This document shows positions 39,069-48,563 of a DNA stretch of 64,000 nt, piece after piece (the stretch's first letter is position 1; the number at the start of each line of letters is the position of its first letter). Made by a program: the position numbers and the translations under genes. The notes under the pieces were generated by a model. The model worked only from the letters and a program-made list of their open reading frames with translations, had not been told where the DNA came from and ran no database searches. The stretch spans positions 21,468-85,467 of the forward strand of contig CALEYW010000024.1 of NCBI GenBank assembly GCA_937927945.1, given 5' to 3'. This DNA is from an uncultured candidate division WPS-2 bacterium (GTDB taxonomy: Bacteria > Vulcanimicrobiota > Vulcanimicrobiia > Vulcanimicrobiales > Vulcanimicrobiaceae).

Positions 39069-40016
39069 TCAATGCACGAGATCCGCGGCGACGACGAAGC
39101 TGATCCCGTCGCGCTCCAATTCCGGCAGCAGCGCTCGAACCGCGAGCAACGTCGACGCTCGCGGGTGGCCGATGGCGATCGCGCTGCCGTGTTCCTTGGC
39201 GATCGCCGCCGCGCGCCGCAGCTGCTCTTCGACGGCATCGACCTGCGCGACGTCGTCGAGGAAGACGTCGCGGCCGGCGGTCGGCACGCCCGCCGCGCCG
39301 GCGTCGCGCGCGCCGACCGAGCTTGCGATCGTGCGCGAGTCGATGAAGAAGAGATGCCGCTGCGCGAGCACCGCCGCGACGTCGCGCATGACCCGGTCGT
39401 CGGCGGAGGCGCGGCTCCCCTCGTGGTTGTTGACTCCGGTCGCCAGCGGAACGTCCGCGATGTCGGCTTCGACCTGCGCGGCGATCGCCGCATCATCCAT
39501 CGACGTCGTGATCCGCCCCGGCCCGGGATCGATCCCCGAGCGTGGCTCCATCGGCAGATGCAGCATCACGCCCTTCCCCGCGTCGTGCGCGCTGCGCGCG
39601 ATCTCGCCGCCGTAGCGGACCTGCGGCAGCACCGAGAGGGTCAGCGCGACCGGCAACGCGATGAAGCCGCGCTCCGTCTCGGGCCACTGACCGCAATCGT
39701 CGATGATGAGCGCGAGGCGCGCCCCCTCCGGCGGTGTGACGCGCGGTTCGGGTGACGCCGTTGCTGCGGCGGGCGCCGATGCAACCGGCGACGCCGTCGG
39801 TTCTGGGGACGCGACGGCCGGCGCTTCGGCGGGCGTCGATATGGGTGCGGCCGTCGTGACGGCTACGCGCTGCGTGCGCGAGACGGCGCGCTCGATGTGC
39901 GCGCTATCGCGCATCGTGCGCGCGGCGAGCGCGGCGACGATGCCGATCGCCACGAGCACCAGGGCGAGCGCAGGGGCCGCCGAGCGGCGTCCTTTGCGGC
40001 GGCGCTTGCGTTTCAT
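39069..40016 (-). CDS. Divergent polysaccharide deacetylase (YibQ-like)
   Basis: A 315-residue protein. Residues 10-35 are a membrane anchor after a very basic start. A Pro/Ala/Ser-rich spacer follows to about residue 95, and then the deacetylase-like domain, with RLALIIDDCGQWPET, GVMLHLPMEPRSG, a TTSMDDAAIAAQVEADI stretch, and GVNNHEGSRASAD. These landmarks match the DUF610/YibQ family, associated with cell envelope or wall processes. Metal ligands are partly conserved (Asp-Asp and His). It is anchored so that the domain would face the periplasm. Confidence 0.75.
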   Translation of the reverse strand: MKRKRRRKGRRSAAPALALVLVAIGIVAALAARTMRDSAHIERAVSRTQRVAVTTAAPISTPAEAPAVASPEPTASPVASAPAAATASPEPRVTPPEGARLALIIDDCGQWPETERGFIALPVALTLSVLPQVRYGGEIARSAHDAGKGVMLHLPMEPRSGIDPGPGRITTSMDDAAIAAQVEADIADVPLATGVNNHEGSRASADDRVMRDVAAVLAQRHLFFIDSRTIASSVGARDAGAAGVPTAGRDVFLDDVAQVDAVEEQLRRAAAIAKEHGSAIAIGHPRASTLLAVRALLPELERDGISFVVAADLVH

Positions 40017-40037
40017 CGGTGCACGCGGTCCCCGCGG

Positions 40038-43000
40038 CTAGTTTTCGGGAAGCGCGAGCGTGACGGGTTCGCTCCCGTCGGCGAAATGGAGTTCGATCTC
40101 GCCGCCCGGCGTGCGCACGACGGAGACGGGGACCGTTCCAGGCGCGTGCCCGTTGGCGTACGCGACCTTCGGCGTGCGCCGGCGCGCGAGCTGCGCGCGC
40201 AGACCGGCGAGCGCGACGTAGACGACGGGCACGACGAACAGGTTGAGCACCGTCGAGAGGATCATTCCGCCGAACACCGCGGTGCCCAACGAGACGCGGC
40301 TGGCCGCGCCGGCGCCGGTTGCGAAGACGAGCGGGACCGTCGCCAGGATAAATGCGAAGGAGGTCATCAGGATCGGCCGCAGCCGGGTCTGGGCCGCTGC
40401 GGCGACCGCGGCGGCGGCGGAGAGCCCGCCGCGCTGCCGCTGGTTCGCGAACTCGACGATCAGGATCGCGTTCTTGCTCGCCAGCGCGATCAGCATCAGA
40501 TACCCGACCTGCGCGTAGAGATCGCTCGGCAGTCCGCGCATCGCCAGCGCCAGGATCGCGCCGAGGATCGCGAGCGGAACGGAGACCAGGATGATCGCCG
40601 GATCCCAGTAATTCTCGTAGTTCGCCGAGAGCACCAGGAACACGCACAGCAAGCCCAGACCGAAGATCACCAGCGCCTGGCTGCCGAACTCGATCTGCTC
40701 GAGCGAGATTCCGGTCCACTCGTACGTCATGCCGGCGGGCAGGCTGCTGGCGAGCGACGTCATCTCGGTCAGCGCCTGACCCGAACCATAGCCCGGACCG
40801 GGGACGCCGTTGATCTCGATCGAGCGCAGCAGGTTGTAGTGGGTGATGAGCGGTGCGACCCGATCGATGTGCGTGTGCACCAGGTTGGAGAGTGGGATCG
40901 TCGCAGCGAGCTGCGGGCCCGCGGCGTTCGCCCGCACGTAGATGCGGTCGAGCGCGCTCAGCCGGTCGCGGAACGGCATATCGGCCTGCAGGTAGACGCG
41001 ATACGACCGGTTGAGGAAGTCGAAATCGTTGACGTACTGGGAGCCGAGGTAAATCTGCATCGCGGAAAAGACGTCGGAGATGGGAATCCCGAGCGACGCG
41101 ACCTTTTCGCGATCGACGTCGACGACGAGCTGCGGGCTGTCGTTGCGGAACGTCATGAGCATGTTGCTCAAGACCGCGTCGCGCCGCGCGGCGCCCATCA
41201 GATCGGTGCCGGTTTTGAACAGCGCCGGGATGCCCGCGTCGTTCGCATCCTGGAGTTCGAATTGAAATCCGGCCAGGTTGCCGATCCCGCGGATCGCCGG
41301 CGGGTTGAACGCCCGGGCCGTCGCGTTGCGGATCGCGCGGAGCTGAGGTTGGATACGTGCGATGACGCCCGCCGCAGATTGGGCGGTCGACTTGCGTTCG
41401 TTCCACGGCTTGAGCGAGACGAACATCATCGCCCGATTCGGCGAGTTGACGCCGAATTGCGTGCCGTTCGGTTCGAAGCTGACCCCGATCTCGGGGACGG
41501 TTTCGAGGATCCCCTCGATCCGCCGCGTGACGCGCTCCGTGTCGGCCAGCGACGAACCTTCGGGCAACTGCACGGTGATGTAGAAGTAACCCAGATCCTC
41601 GTCGGGGAGGAACCCGGTCGGGATCGAGACGTATGCGAAATACGTCGCGCCCAGACCGGCCGCGAAGAGCGCGAGCACGAGGAAGCGGAAGCGGATCAGC
41701 TGCGGAACGGCGGCGTGATAGCCGGCTCTGGTTGCGTCGATCAGTCGGTTCACGCCGCGGAAGAAACCGCCGTGCTGTTTCTCTTCGCGCTCGATCAGCA
41801 GCGCTGAGAGCGCCGGCGTCAGCGTGAGCGCGTTGAACAGCGAGATCGTGATCGCGCACGCGATGGTCAGCGCGAACTGCTTGTACAATTGACCCGTCGT
41901 CCCCGCGAAGAACGCGACCGGGATGAAGACGGCGAGCAGCACGAGCGAGCTGGCGACGACGGCGCCCACGATCTCTTTCATCGCGGCGGCCGCACCCTCG
42001 ATCGGGCTCATCCCCTTGTCGTGGATGAACCGCGCGATGTTCTCGATGACGACGATCGCGTCGTCGACCACCAGCCCGGTCGCCAGCGTGACCCCGAACA
42101 GCGTCAGCGTGTTGATCGAGAAGCCCAGCACCTTCATCAGGGCGAAAGTCCCGATCAGCGAGACGGGGATCGTGATCGCCGGGACCAGCGTCGTGCGCCA
42201 GTTCTGCAGGAACAAGAAGACGACGATGACGACCAGCACGACCGAGATCAGCAGCGTCTTGAGGACTTCGCGGATCGATTCCGAGACGAACGGCGCCGCG
42301 TCGAACCCGGTCTTGAAGTAGACGCCTCTGGGGAACCGCTCGGAAAGGCGGTTCATCGTCGCGAGCACGTCACGCTCGACCTGAAGCGCGTTGGCGCTCG
42401 GCAGCGTCAGGACCCCGATCCCGACCGCATCGGCGCCGCTGAGCCGCAGAGCCTGCGCGTAGTTCTCCGCCCCGAGCTCGACCCGGCCGACGTCGCGCAG
42501 GCGGACGAACCCGCCGTCGGCGTTCGCACGCAGGATCAGATTGCCGAAAGCAGCCGGATCGTGCAGGCGTCCCAGCGCTCTGATCGAGATCTGATACGGC
42601 TGATCGGAGCGGATCGGCGCCGATCCGATGGCGCCGGCCGGCACCTGGACGTTTTGGGCGGACAGTGCGGCGGCGACGTCGCCGGCGGTCAGCCGGCTCT
42701 GGTTGAGGCGCGCGGGGTCGAGCCAGAGGCGCATCGCGTAGCGCCGTTCGCCGAAGACGTGCACGTCGCTGACGCCGCGGATGCGCTTGAGCACGTCGAC
42801 CAAGTTCAACGCCGCGTAGTTGCTCAGGAACACGCTGTCGTAGCGCTTGTCGGTCGAGCCGATCCCCATGCCGAGCACGAACGATCCGTTGTTCTTGGTG
42901 ACGGTCACGCCGGTCGCGCGCACCTCGGCCGGTAGGCGTCCGATCGTGTTGTTGACTTGGTTCTGCACGTCACTCGCGGCGTTGTCGAGGTTGCGGTCGA

Positions 43001-43286
43001 GGAAGAACGTGCAGACGATCGAGCTCGTCCCGTCACTGGTCGTCGTCGAGCTGACGTAGCGCAGCCCGTCGACGCCGTTGATCGCTTCTTCCAGCGGCGT
43101 CGTGACCGACGCTTCGGCCGCCTGAGCGTTCGCGCCGACGTAGGTCGCCGAAACGGTGACGACCGGCGGCGCGACCTGCGGAAACTGCGTGATCGGCAGC
43201 GTCGGAATCGATACGAGCCCGGCCAGGACGATGAAGAACGCGCACACCGATGCGAACACCGGCCGGTGCAGGAAGAAGGTGATCAC
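40038..43286 (-). CDS. RND multidrug efflux permease (AcrB-like)
   Basis: A 1082-residue inner-membrane pump subunit of the HAE1/AcrB class, driven by protons. It has the start FLHRPVFASVCAFFIVLAGL, the porter subdomains, the proton-relay motif GLVVDDAIVVIENIARF, the VFIPVAFFAGTTGQLYKQFA segment, and the second transmembrane half ending in YVALAGLRAQLARR. Length is normal. No periplasmic adaptor or outer-membrane channel gene is adjacent, so partners must be encoded elsewhere. It faces the divergent exported DUF4232-like gene across only 60 bases. Confidence 0.93.
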   Translation of the reverse strand: MITFFLHRPVFASVCAFFIVLAGLVSIPTLPITQFPQVAPPVVTVSATYVGANAQAAEASVTTPLEEAINGVDGLRYVSSTTTSDGTSSIVCTFFLDRNLDNAASDVQNQVNNTIGRLPAEVRATGVTVTKNNGSFVLGMGIGSTDKRYDSVFLSNYAALNLVDVLKRIRGVSDVHVFGERRYAMRLWLDPARLNQSRLTAGDVAAALSAQNVQVPAGAIGSAPIRSDQPYQISIRALGRLHDPAAFGNLILRANADGGFVRLRDVGRVELGAENYAQALRLSGADAVGIGVLTLPSANALQVERDVLATMNRLSERFPRGVYFKTGFDAAPFVSESIREVLKTLLISVVLVVIVVFLFLQNWRTTLVPAITIPVSLIGTFALMKVLGFSINTLTLFGVTLATGLVVDDAIVVIENIARFIHDKGMSPIEGAAAAMKEIVGAVVASSLVLLAVFIPVAFFAGTTGQLYKQFALTIACAITISLFNALTLTPALSALLIEREEKQHGGFFRGVNRLIDATRAGYHAAVPQLIRFRFLVLALFAAGLGATYFAYVSIPTGFLPDEDLGYFYITVQLPEGSSLADTERVTRRIEGILETVPEIGVSFEPNGTQFGVNSPNRAMMFVSLKPWNERKSTAQSAAGVIARIQPQLRAIRNATARAFNPPAIRGIGNLAGFQFELQDANDAGIPALFKTGTDLMGAARRDAVLSNMLMTFRNDSPQLVVDVDREKVASLGIPISDVFSAMQIYLGSQYVNDFDFLNRSYRVYLQADMPFRDRLSALDRIYVRANAAGPQLAATIPLSNLVHTHIDRVAPLITHYNLLRSIEINGVPGPGYGSGQALTEMTSLASSLPAGMTYEWTGISLEQIEFGSQALVIFGLGLLCVFLVLSANYENYWDPAIILVSVPLAILGAILALAMRGLPSDLYAQVGYLMLIALASKNAILIVEFANQRQRGGLSAAAAVAAAAQTRLRPILMTSFAFILATVPLVFATGAGAASRVSLGTAVFGGMILSTVLNLFVVPVVYVALAGLRAQLARRRTPKVAYANGHAPGTVPVSVVRTPGGEIELHFADGSEPVTLALPEN

Positions 43287-43346
43287 GAACCGCCGCGCTC
43301 CATCGCCGCACTACTTAGGCAGCGCCGCGACAAAGACTTTTTCCGT

Positions 43347-44342
43347 CTACGAGCGAGTTAGCGGCGGCGGCGGGACACCCAAGCGCAGGTTCGAGATGCG
43401 CATCCCGGGGCCGGCCGAGGGCGGGCACGGCGCGACGTGCGTCGCCGCGATGAGCGGCGTCGGATTGGCCGGAATCGTCACGGCGATCGTATGCGCGACG
43501 ACGCAGCGCTGTTCGCCGTTCGGTCCGCCGACCGCGTACGCGAGGGTGAAGGAGGCATCGTGACCGCGCAGCATGGTCAGGAGCATCGCCATCGCCGTTC
43601 GCGGCGCGACGCGCAGCGGGATCGGCGCGCCTTTCGCGTCGCGCAGCACTGCGCCGACGCCGCCCGTGAGACGGCATGGGCCCAAGCCGACGTTCTGGAT
43701 AGCGTACGTCTCGCGAGCCGAGCCGGGGGTGGGATCCGGTCCCACGTCGCGCAGTTCGAGATCTTGCGGGCGGCACGCCGCCTTCGGCGGGTCGGGCGGC
43801 AGCTCGGCAAGCGCGTCGTCCGGCGGCGAAGTTCCCGGCGCGAACGACGAGACCGCGATCTCGGTGGGGTTCGAGCACGAGCCCAGCGGGATCGCGGGTC
43901 CCTTCGCGGTCGCGCCGTTGATGACGAACGTGAGGCCGCACCCCGATTCCGCAGCCGGCGCGGCAGTCTGGGGGACGGCCGCCGGGGTCGCGGTGACGTA
44001 TCGCAGGACGAACGCCGCGGTCGCCCCGGCCCCGATCGTCGCGCTTTGGCCGAGCGAGAGCCGGCCGGCGAGCAGCGGAACGGGACGTGCCGTGCCGTTG
44101 ACCACGGTGAGCTGCGGGAAGTTCGCGACGACGCACGGGAAGCCGGCCGTGCGCGAGACCGTCACGATCACCTGGTGCACGTCGCCGCGGACGCTCGGCT
44201 CCGCGGCCCGCGCGGCGACGTCCGCCAAGCAGATCGGCCGCATGACGTGCGGTGCGGTTTGCGCCGGGGCGGCCGCCGCTCCGACGGCGATTCCCAGGAG
44301 CGCGCCGCCGATCGTGAGGACGCGCGGCATAACGGAGTGCAT
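43347..44342 (-). CDS. Exported DUF4232-like protein
   Basis: A 331-residue product with a signal peptide (RVLTIGGALLGIAVGAAAA). Two halves each have the pattern of DUF4232, a small Cys-paired domain seen in envelope proteins. The first ends in GCGLTFVINGA, and the second has CRPQDLELRDVG, NVGLGPCRLTGGVGAVLRD and a late CVVAHTI. Function is unknown. It is transcribed in the same direction as the RND gene and may share its operon. Confidence 0.6.
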   Translation of the reverse strand: MHSVMPRVLTIGGALLGIAVGAAAAPAQTAPHVMRPICLADVAARAAEPSVRGDVHQVIVTVSRTAGFPCVVANFPQLTVVNGTARPVPLLAGRLSLGQSATIGAGATAAFVLRYVTATPAAVPQTAAPAAESGCGLTFVINGATAKGPAIPLGSCSNPTEIAVSSFAPGTSPPDDALAELPPDPPKAACRPQDLELRDVGPDPTPGSARETYAIQNVGLGPCRLTGGVGAVLRDAKGAPIPLRVAPRTAMAMLLTMLRGHDASFTLAYAVGGPNGEQRCVVAHTIAVTIPANPTPLIAATHVAPCPPSAGPGMRISNLRLGVPPPPLTRS

Positions 44343-44395
44343 ACTCGGCCAACGGTCGCTCGGGCGCCTCGGTTCCGCTCGGCGGTGAGCGCCGG

Positions 44396-44989
44396 ATGAC
44401 CGTTGATGAAGGGGTACCGGTGCTCGGGGCGAGTACGAAGACCGCGGTGAAGCCGCGCCGCAGAGCCGCCGTCGCGATTGCCATCATCGCGACGCCGCCG
44501 CACGGGATCCTGTTCGTCGAACGCGCCTCGCACCTGCGCGACCATCCGGGCCAGATCGGCCTTCCCGGCGGCGGGGTCGACCCGCAGGACGGTGACGATC
44601 TCGAGCGCACGGCGTTGCGCGAGCTGCGCGAGGAGGTCGGGGTCGTCCCCGAGCGGGTGCAGATCGTCGGGCGCCTGCGGCAAGTGAGCCAGCGGGTGAA
44701 CACCTTCGACGTCACCCCGTTCATCGCGGTGATCGCGCCCGGTCCGTTCACGATCGACGGCAACGAGACGGCGGGGATGTTCACCGTTCCGCTCGACATC
44801 GTCGTCTCGGAGGCGCTGCGCAAGGGGTCGATCACGATTGCCGAGCGCATAATCGAATCGTACATTCTCGATTACGACGGTCGCCGGGTGTGGGGCCTGA
44901 CCGGCGGCATCCTGCGCTTGTTCGTGGAGGCCTGGAACGATGAGACGAGCGGCGTGCGGGCGGCCGTCGAAGCAAAGCTCCAGCCCTAG
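44396..44989 (+). CDS. Nudix hydrolase, CoA pyrophosphatase type
   Basis: A 197-residue enzyme that likely splits CoA or related diphosphates. The Nudix box GLPGGGVDPQDGDDLERTAL continues into RELREEVGV, and just before it is the NudL-type lead-in SHLRDHPGQIGLPGG. The later CoA-family features (GLTGGILRLF) are present. It starts at an ATG near the divergent DUF4232-like gene. It is followed at ten bases by the kinase-like gene. Confidence 0.8.
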   Translation: MTVDEGVPVLGASTKTAVKPRRRAAVAIAIIATPPHGILFVERASHLRDHPGQIGLPGGGVDPQDGDDLERTALRELREEVGVVPERVQIVGRLRQVSQRVNTFDVTPFIAVIAPGPFTIDGNETAGMFTVPLDIVVSEALRKGSITIAERIIESYILDYDGRRVWGLTGGILRLFVEAWNDETSGVRAAVEAKLQP

Positions 44990-44999
44990 GAGGTGAAGA

Positions 45000-45623
45000 G
45001 TGATCGTCAGCATCGCGCGCGAGCTCGGCGCGGGCGGCAGAACGGTCGGCGAAGCGGTCGCCGCCGCGATCGGTGCGGCGCTGCTCGACGAGCGCGCGAT
45101 CATCACCGAACTTTCGGCCCGCGCGGGCTACGCACCGGAATTTCTGGCCGAGCGCTTGGAACGGCCGCCGACGACCGGCGACCGCCTGATCGCGGACCTC
45201 GCGGCGTCGAGCGCGATGATGTGGTTCGTGGCGCCGGCCGAACAGCCGGACGAGATCATCATCAATACCGTGCGCGAAATCGTGACCGAGCACGCCGCGC
45301 GTGGACACGTCGTCGTGATCGGACACGGCGGCCGCAGCCTGCTCGGGTGGCGACCGGCCGGTGTGCCGGTGCTCGCCATCCTGTTGCACGCGAGCCGTGC
45401 CTGGCGCATCGAACAGCTGGCGCGGCGCTACGGTATCGATGCGCAGGAAGCGCGGCGGCGCGTCGATCGCACCGACGATGCGCGCGCGCGGTACCAGCGG
45501 CATTACTTCAATACGGACCTCTACGACAGCCGGCAGTACGATTTGGTGCTCTCGGCCGAGTCGCTCGGCTTGCCGCTCACCATCGAGATTGCGACGCTGG
45601 CTGCGACTTCTGTCGCATCCTAG
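45000..45623 (+). CDS. Cytidylate kinase-like protein
   Basis: A 207-residue P-loop protein of the cytidylate-kinase-like family. The P-loop is IARELGAGGRTVGEAVA, a variant of the SRELGSGG type. LLDERAIITELSARAG follows, then GHVVVIGHGGRSLLG, and RRVDRTDDARARYQRHYF, the segment that in this family contacts nucleotide. True cytidylate kinases phosphorylate CMP, but this subfamily's substrate is not established. GTG start at 45000 with AGGTG upstream. Confidence 0.75.
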   Translation: MIVSIARELGAGGRTVGEAVAAAIGAALLDERAIITELSARAGYAPEFLAERLERPPTTGDRLIADLAASSAMMWFVAPAEQPDEIIINTVREIVTEHAARGHVVVIGHGGRSLLGWRPAGVPVLAILLHASRAWRIEQLARRYGIDAQEARRRVDRTDDARARYQRHYFNTDLYDSRQYDLVLSAESLGLPLTIEIATLAATSVAS

Positions 45624-45710
45624 ACGTGCAGGTTGGTGCGACGTTTGTCCGCGAACGACCGTAAGTAATCCAGCGGCGCCCGCAGCGCGGCGCCGGATCG
45701 CGAGGTCCGA

Positions 45711-47477
45711 GTGATCGTCAACAGCCTCGAAGTCATGTTCGGAGGTCAAGCCGGCGACGGCAGTTTGACTACCGGCGATCTCATCGCGGGCGTCTTCAAG
45801 CGGATGGGGCTCGAGGTCTACACCTATAAGGACTTCCCTTCGCGCATTCGCGGCGGTCACACGAACTACGTGATCCGCGCGAGCGAGAGCAAAGACTACG
45901 GCATGGCCGACGCGGTCGACGCGCTGGTCGCGTTCGACCTCGAAGCGGTGCAGGAGCACATCGACGAGATGCGGCCGGGCGGTTTCGTGATCTTCGACAA
46001 CACCTCGGAAGTCGTCGACGGCGCGCTGCGGCGCGACGACGTCACCTGGTACGAGATCCCGCTCGCCAAGATCGCCAAAGCGGAGATCGGTCTCGAACTG
46101 GTGCGCAACACGATCTGCATCGGCGTGCTCGGCGCGCTGATCGGCATGGATTCGGCGATCGTGCGCAACGACGTCACCGGCGTCTACAAACGCAAAGGCG
46201 ACAAGGTCGTCGATCTGAACATCCGTGCGATCGAAGCCGGCGAAGCGTACGTGCGCGAGCACTTCGCCGAGCGTCCCAGCGGCTACGGTCTGCAGGCGAA
46301 GACCGACGGCGACCGCCTCATCATGATGGGCAACGACGCGATCGCGTACGGTGCGCTCGTCGCGGGCTGCCGCTTCATGGCGGGGTATCCGATCACGCCG
46401 GCGACCGACGTGCTCGAGTGGATGTCGAAAGAGCTTCCGAAGTTCGGCGGCGTCGTCGTGCAGGCCGAAGACGAACTCGCCGCGATCACGATGACGCTCG
46501 GCGCGGCCTTCACCGGCGTACGCGCGATGACCGCGACCTCGGGACCGGGTCAGGCGCTGATGACCGAAGCGATCGGCCTGGCCGGCGTGCTGGAGATTCC
46601 GGTCGTCGTGATCGAATGCGCGCGCGCCGGTCCCTCGACCGGGATGCCGACGAAGACGGAGCAGAGCAATCTCAACCATCTGATCTATTCGGGTCACGGC
46701 GAGATCCCGCGCGTCGTGCTCGCGCCGGGAACGATCACCGAGTCGTTCGATCTCACGGTCGCGGCATTCAATCTCGCCGAGCGCTGGCAACTGCCGGTGT
46801 TTCTGCTGACCGAACAGGCCCTGTGCCAGAGCAAGGCGACGCTGCCGCCGTTCGACATCGACGCGGTGCGCATCGATCGCGGTAAGCTGATCGACGACGG
46901 CGAGGTCACCTTCGGCGAGTACAAGCGCTTCGCGTTCACCGACGACGGCGTCTCGCCGCGCGTCATCCCCGGCGTTCCGGGCGGGATGCACCTCGCGGCG
47001 GGTTCCGAGCACAACGACGCGGGCGTCATCACGGAGAACGCGCGCAACCGCGCGCGGATGATGGAGAAACGGATGGGCAAGCTGGTCGCGATGCGCGACG
47101 AGCTGCCGCGCGCCGTCCTGCACGGCGTCGCCGATGCGGACATCGGTATCATCGGATACGGCTCGAACACCGGCCCGATCGCCGAAGCGGTCGACCGTCT
47201 CTCGGCCGCCGGCGTTCCGGTCCGCTTCCTGCAACTGCGCACGTTGTGGCCGTTCCCAGAGGACGAGATCCGCATCTTCGTCCAGGGCGCCCAGCACGTC
47301 TTCGTGGTCGAGAACAACTTCACCGGACAGCTCGACCGCTTGATCCGCACCGTTGTCGGGCCGCTCGACGCGCTCCACGGCGTGCGCAAATACGACGGGC
47401 GCCCGTTCCGCCCGATCGAGATCATCGAAGCGATACAACGCACCGCGCAGACCGGCGCCGCGATGGAGGTCCGTTAG
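45711..47477 (+). CDS. korA: 2-oxoacid:ferredoxin oxidoreductase, alpha subunit (gamma-alpha fusion)
   Basis: A 588-residue protein combining a gamma-type domain (about 1-190: EVMFGGQAGDGSLTTGDLIA, RGGHTNYVIRAS) and an alpha-type domain (from about 200: MAGYPITPATDVLEWMSKEL, QAEDELAAITMTLGAAFTG, TSGPGQALMTEA). The enzyme oxidatively decarboxylates 2-oxoglutarate or similar oxoacids to the acyl-CoA and reduces ferredoxin, in central metabolism. The C-terminal NNFTGQLDRLIRTVVG segment is typical of KorA. GTG start, and korB begins directly after its stop. Confidence 0.9.
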   Translation: MIVNSLEVMFGGQAGDGSLTTGDLIAGVFKRMGLEVYTYKDFPSRIRGGHTNYVIRASESKDYGMADAVDALVAFDLEAVQEHIDEMRPGGFVIFDNTSEVVDGALRRDDVTWYEIPLAKIAKAEIGLELVRNTICIGVLGALIGMDSAIVRNDVTGVYKRKGDKVVDLNIRAIEAGEAYVREHFAERPSGYGLQAKTDGDRLIMMGNDAIAYGALVAGCRFMAGYPITPATDVLEWMSKELPKFGGVVVQAEDELAAITMTLGAAFTGVRAMTATSGPGQALMTEAIGLAGVLEIPVVVIECARAGPSTGMPTKTEQSNLNHLIYSGHGEIPRVVLAPGTITESFDLTVAAFNLAERWQLPVFLLTEQALCQSKATLPPFDIDAVRIDRGKLIDDGEVTFGEYKRFAFTDDGVSPRVIPGVPGGMHLAAGSEHNDAGVITENARNRARMMEKRMGKLVAMRDELPRAVLHGVADADIGIIGYGSNTGPIAEAVDRLSAAGVPVRFLQLRTLWPFPEDEIRIFVQGAQHVFVVENNFTGQLDRLIRTVVGPLDALHGVRKYDGRPFRPIEIIEAIQRTAQTGAAMEVR

Positions 47478-48344
47478 ATGGCGACCATGACTGCGAAAGA
47501 CTTCGCCACCGCGACGCCGTCGTGGTGGTGCCCCGGCTGCGGCGACTTCGGCGTGCTGTCCGCCCTCAAACAAGCCTTGGCGGAACTCGGCAAGCAGCCG
47601 CACCAAGTCGCGTTCGTCTCCGGGATCGGCTGCTCCGGAAAGATCTCGGGCTATCTGCACAGTTACGCGTTCCACGGCGTGCACGGGCGCGCTCTGCCGG
47701 TCGCGACCGCGGTCAAGCTGGCGAATCGCGACCTCACCGTGATCGCGGCGGGCGGCGACGGCGACGGCTACGCGATCGGCGCGGGCCATTTCGTCCACGC
47801 CGTACGGCGCAACGCCGACATCACGTACATCGTGATGGACAACCAGACGTACGGGCTGACCAAAGGCCAGGCGTCGCCGACCAGCGCGACCGGCTACGTC
47901 GCCTCGGTGAGTCCCGACGGAAACCCCGATTCGCCGATCAACGGTCTGGCGCTCGCGCTCGCGGCCGGTGCGACGTTCCTCGCGCGCGGTTTCTCGGCGC
48001 AGCCCAAGCACATGGTGCAGATGATCAAGATGGCGATCGAACACAAGGGCTTCTCGATCGTCGAGGTGATGTCGCCGTGCGTCACCTACAACAAGATCAA
48101 CACCTACGCGTGGTTCAAAGAGCACCTCAGCGACGTGGCCAACAGCGAAGGGTACGCGCCGAACGACCGCTCCGCCGCGTTCGACGCGCTGACCCGCGAG
48201 GGCTCGATCCCGATGGGGCTGATCTATCAGGAGCACCGGCCGACGCTCGAAGACCGCACCGGCCTGCCCGAGCTGCCGATCGCGCATCTCGATCTGGACG
48301 GCGCCCGCCCTGGGTACGCCGCAATGCTGGCGCACTACCGCTAA
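47478..48344 (+). CDS. korB: 2-oxoacid:ferredoxin oxidoreductase, beta subunit
   Basis: A 288-residue subunit that binds thiamine diphosphate and the electron-transfer cluster. It has the WCPGCGDFG pair (Cys18, Cys21), GIGCSGK (Cys52), the diphosphate-binding GGDGDGYAIGAGHF segment leading to MDNQTYGLTKGQASPTS, and a fourth Cys in SPCVTYNK. That gives four cysteines for one iron-sulfur cluster. It is downstream of korA with no gap. No ferredoxin gene is adjacent. Confidence 0.92.
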   Translation: MATMTAKDFATATPSWWCPGCGDFGVLSALKQALAELGKQPHQVAFVSGIGCSGKISGYLHSYAFHGVHGRALPVATAVKLANRDLTVIAAGGDGDGYAIGAGHFVHAVRRNADITYIVMDNQTYGLTKGQASPTSATGYVASVSPDGNPDSPINGLALALAAGATFLARGFSAQPKHMVQMIKMAIEHKGFSIVEVMSPCVTYNKINTYAWFKEHLSDVANSEGYAPNDRSAAFDALTREGSIPMGLIYQEHRPTLEDRTGLPELPIAHLDLDGARPGYAAMLAHYR

Positions 48345-48563
48345 CCGCACCAAGCGCGCCCTTCCCCGCAAGAGGTGGTGGGAGGGCCTTCCTGCGAGCC
48401 GAGCGTCCGGGGGCGAAGCGATATTGGGGGGCGATGGCGAAGGCTCCGGAAAGAACGTCTGTGACGCGAGCCGGTTCCGGTGCGTTCACGGAGCACGAGC
48501 GGCGGTCTCCGGAGACCCCCGGTCCTCAACCATCCCGTCCATCCCGAAAGGTTCTCTGCGTAC
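48345..48563 (+). other. korB-lipoprotein intergenic leader
   Basis: This 219-base gap contains a weak hairpin soon after korB (GCCCTTCC with GGGAGGGC, about 48358-48393), which may end the korAB transcript but lacks a T-run. It also holds an AAAGG ribosome site before the lipoprotein ATG. No known riboswitch pattern was recognised. Confidence 0.4.

Noticed and set aside
36815..39103. A 762-codon open frame on the plus strand opposite the BNR protein
   Set aside because: The minus-strand gene has signal peptide and repeated Asp-boxes. This frame is Arg-rich without any domain.
44832..48371. A 1179-codon open frame on the minus strand opposite korAB
   Set aside because: It is opposite well-recognised kinase-like and oxidoreductase genes, with shadow-type Arg/Asp/Val-rich composition and no domain.
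48345..48563. A riboswitch before the DUF4397 lipoprotein
   Set aside because: The gap is structured by GC content but no conserved riboswitch core was recognised.
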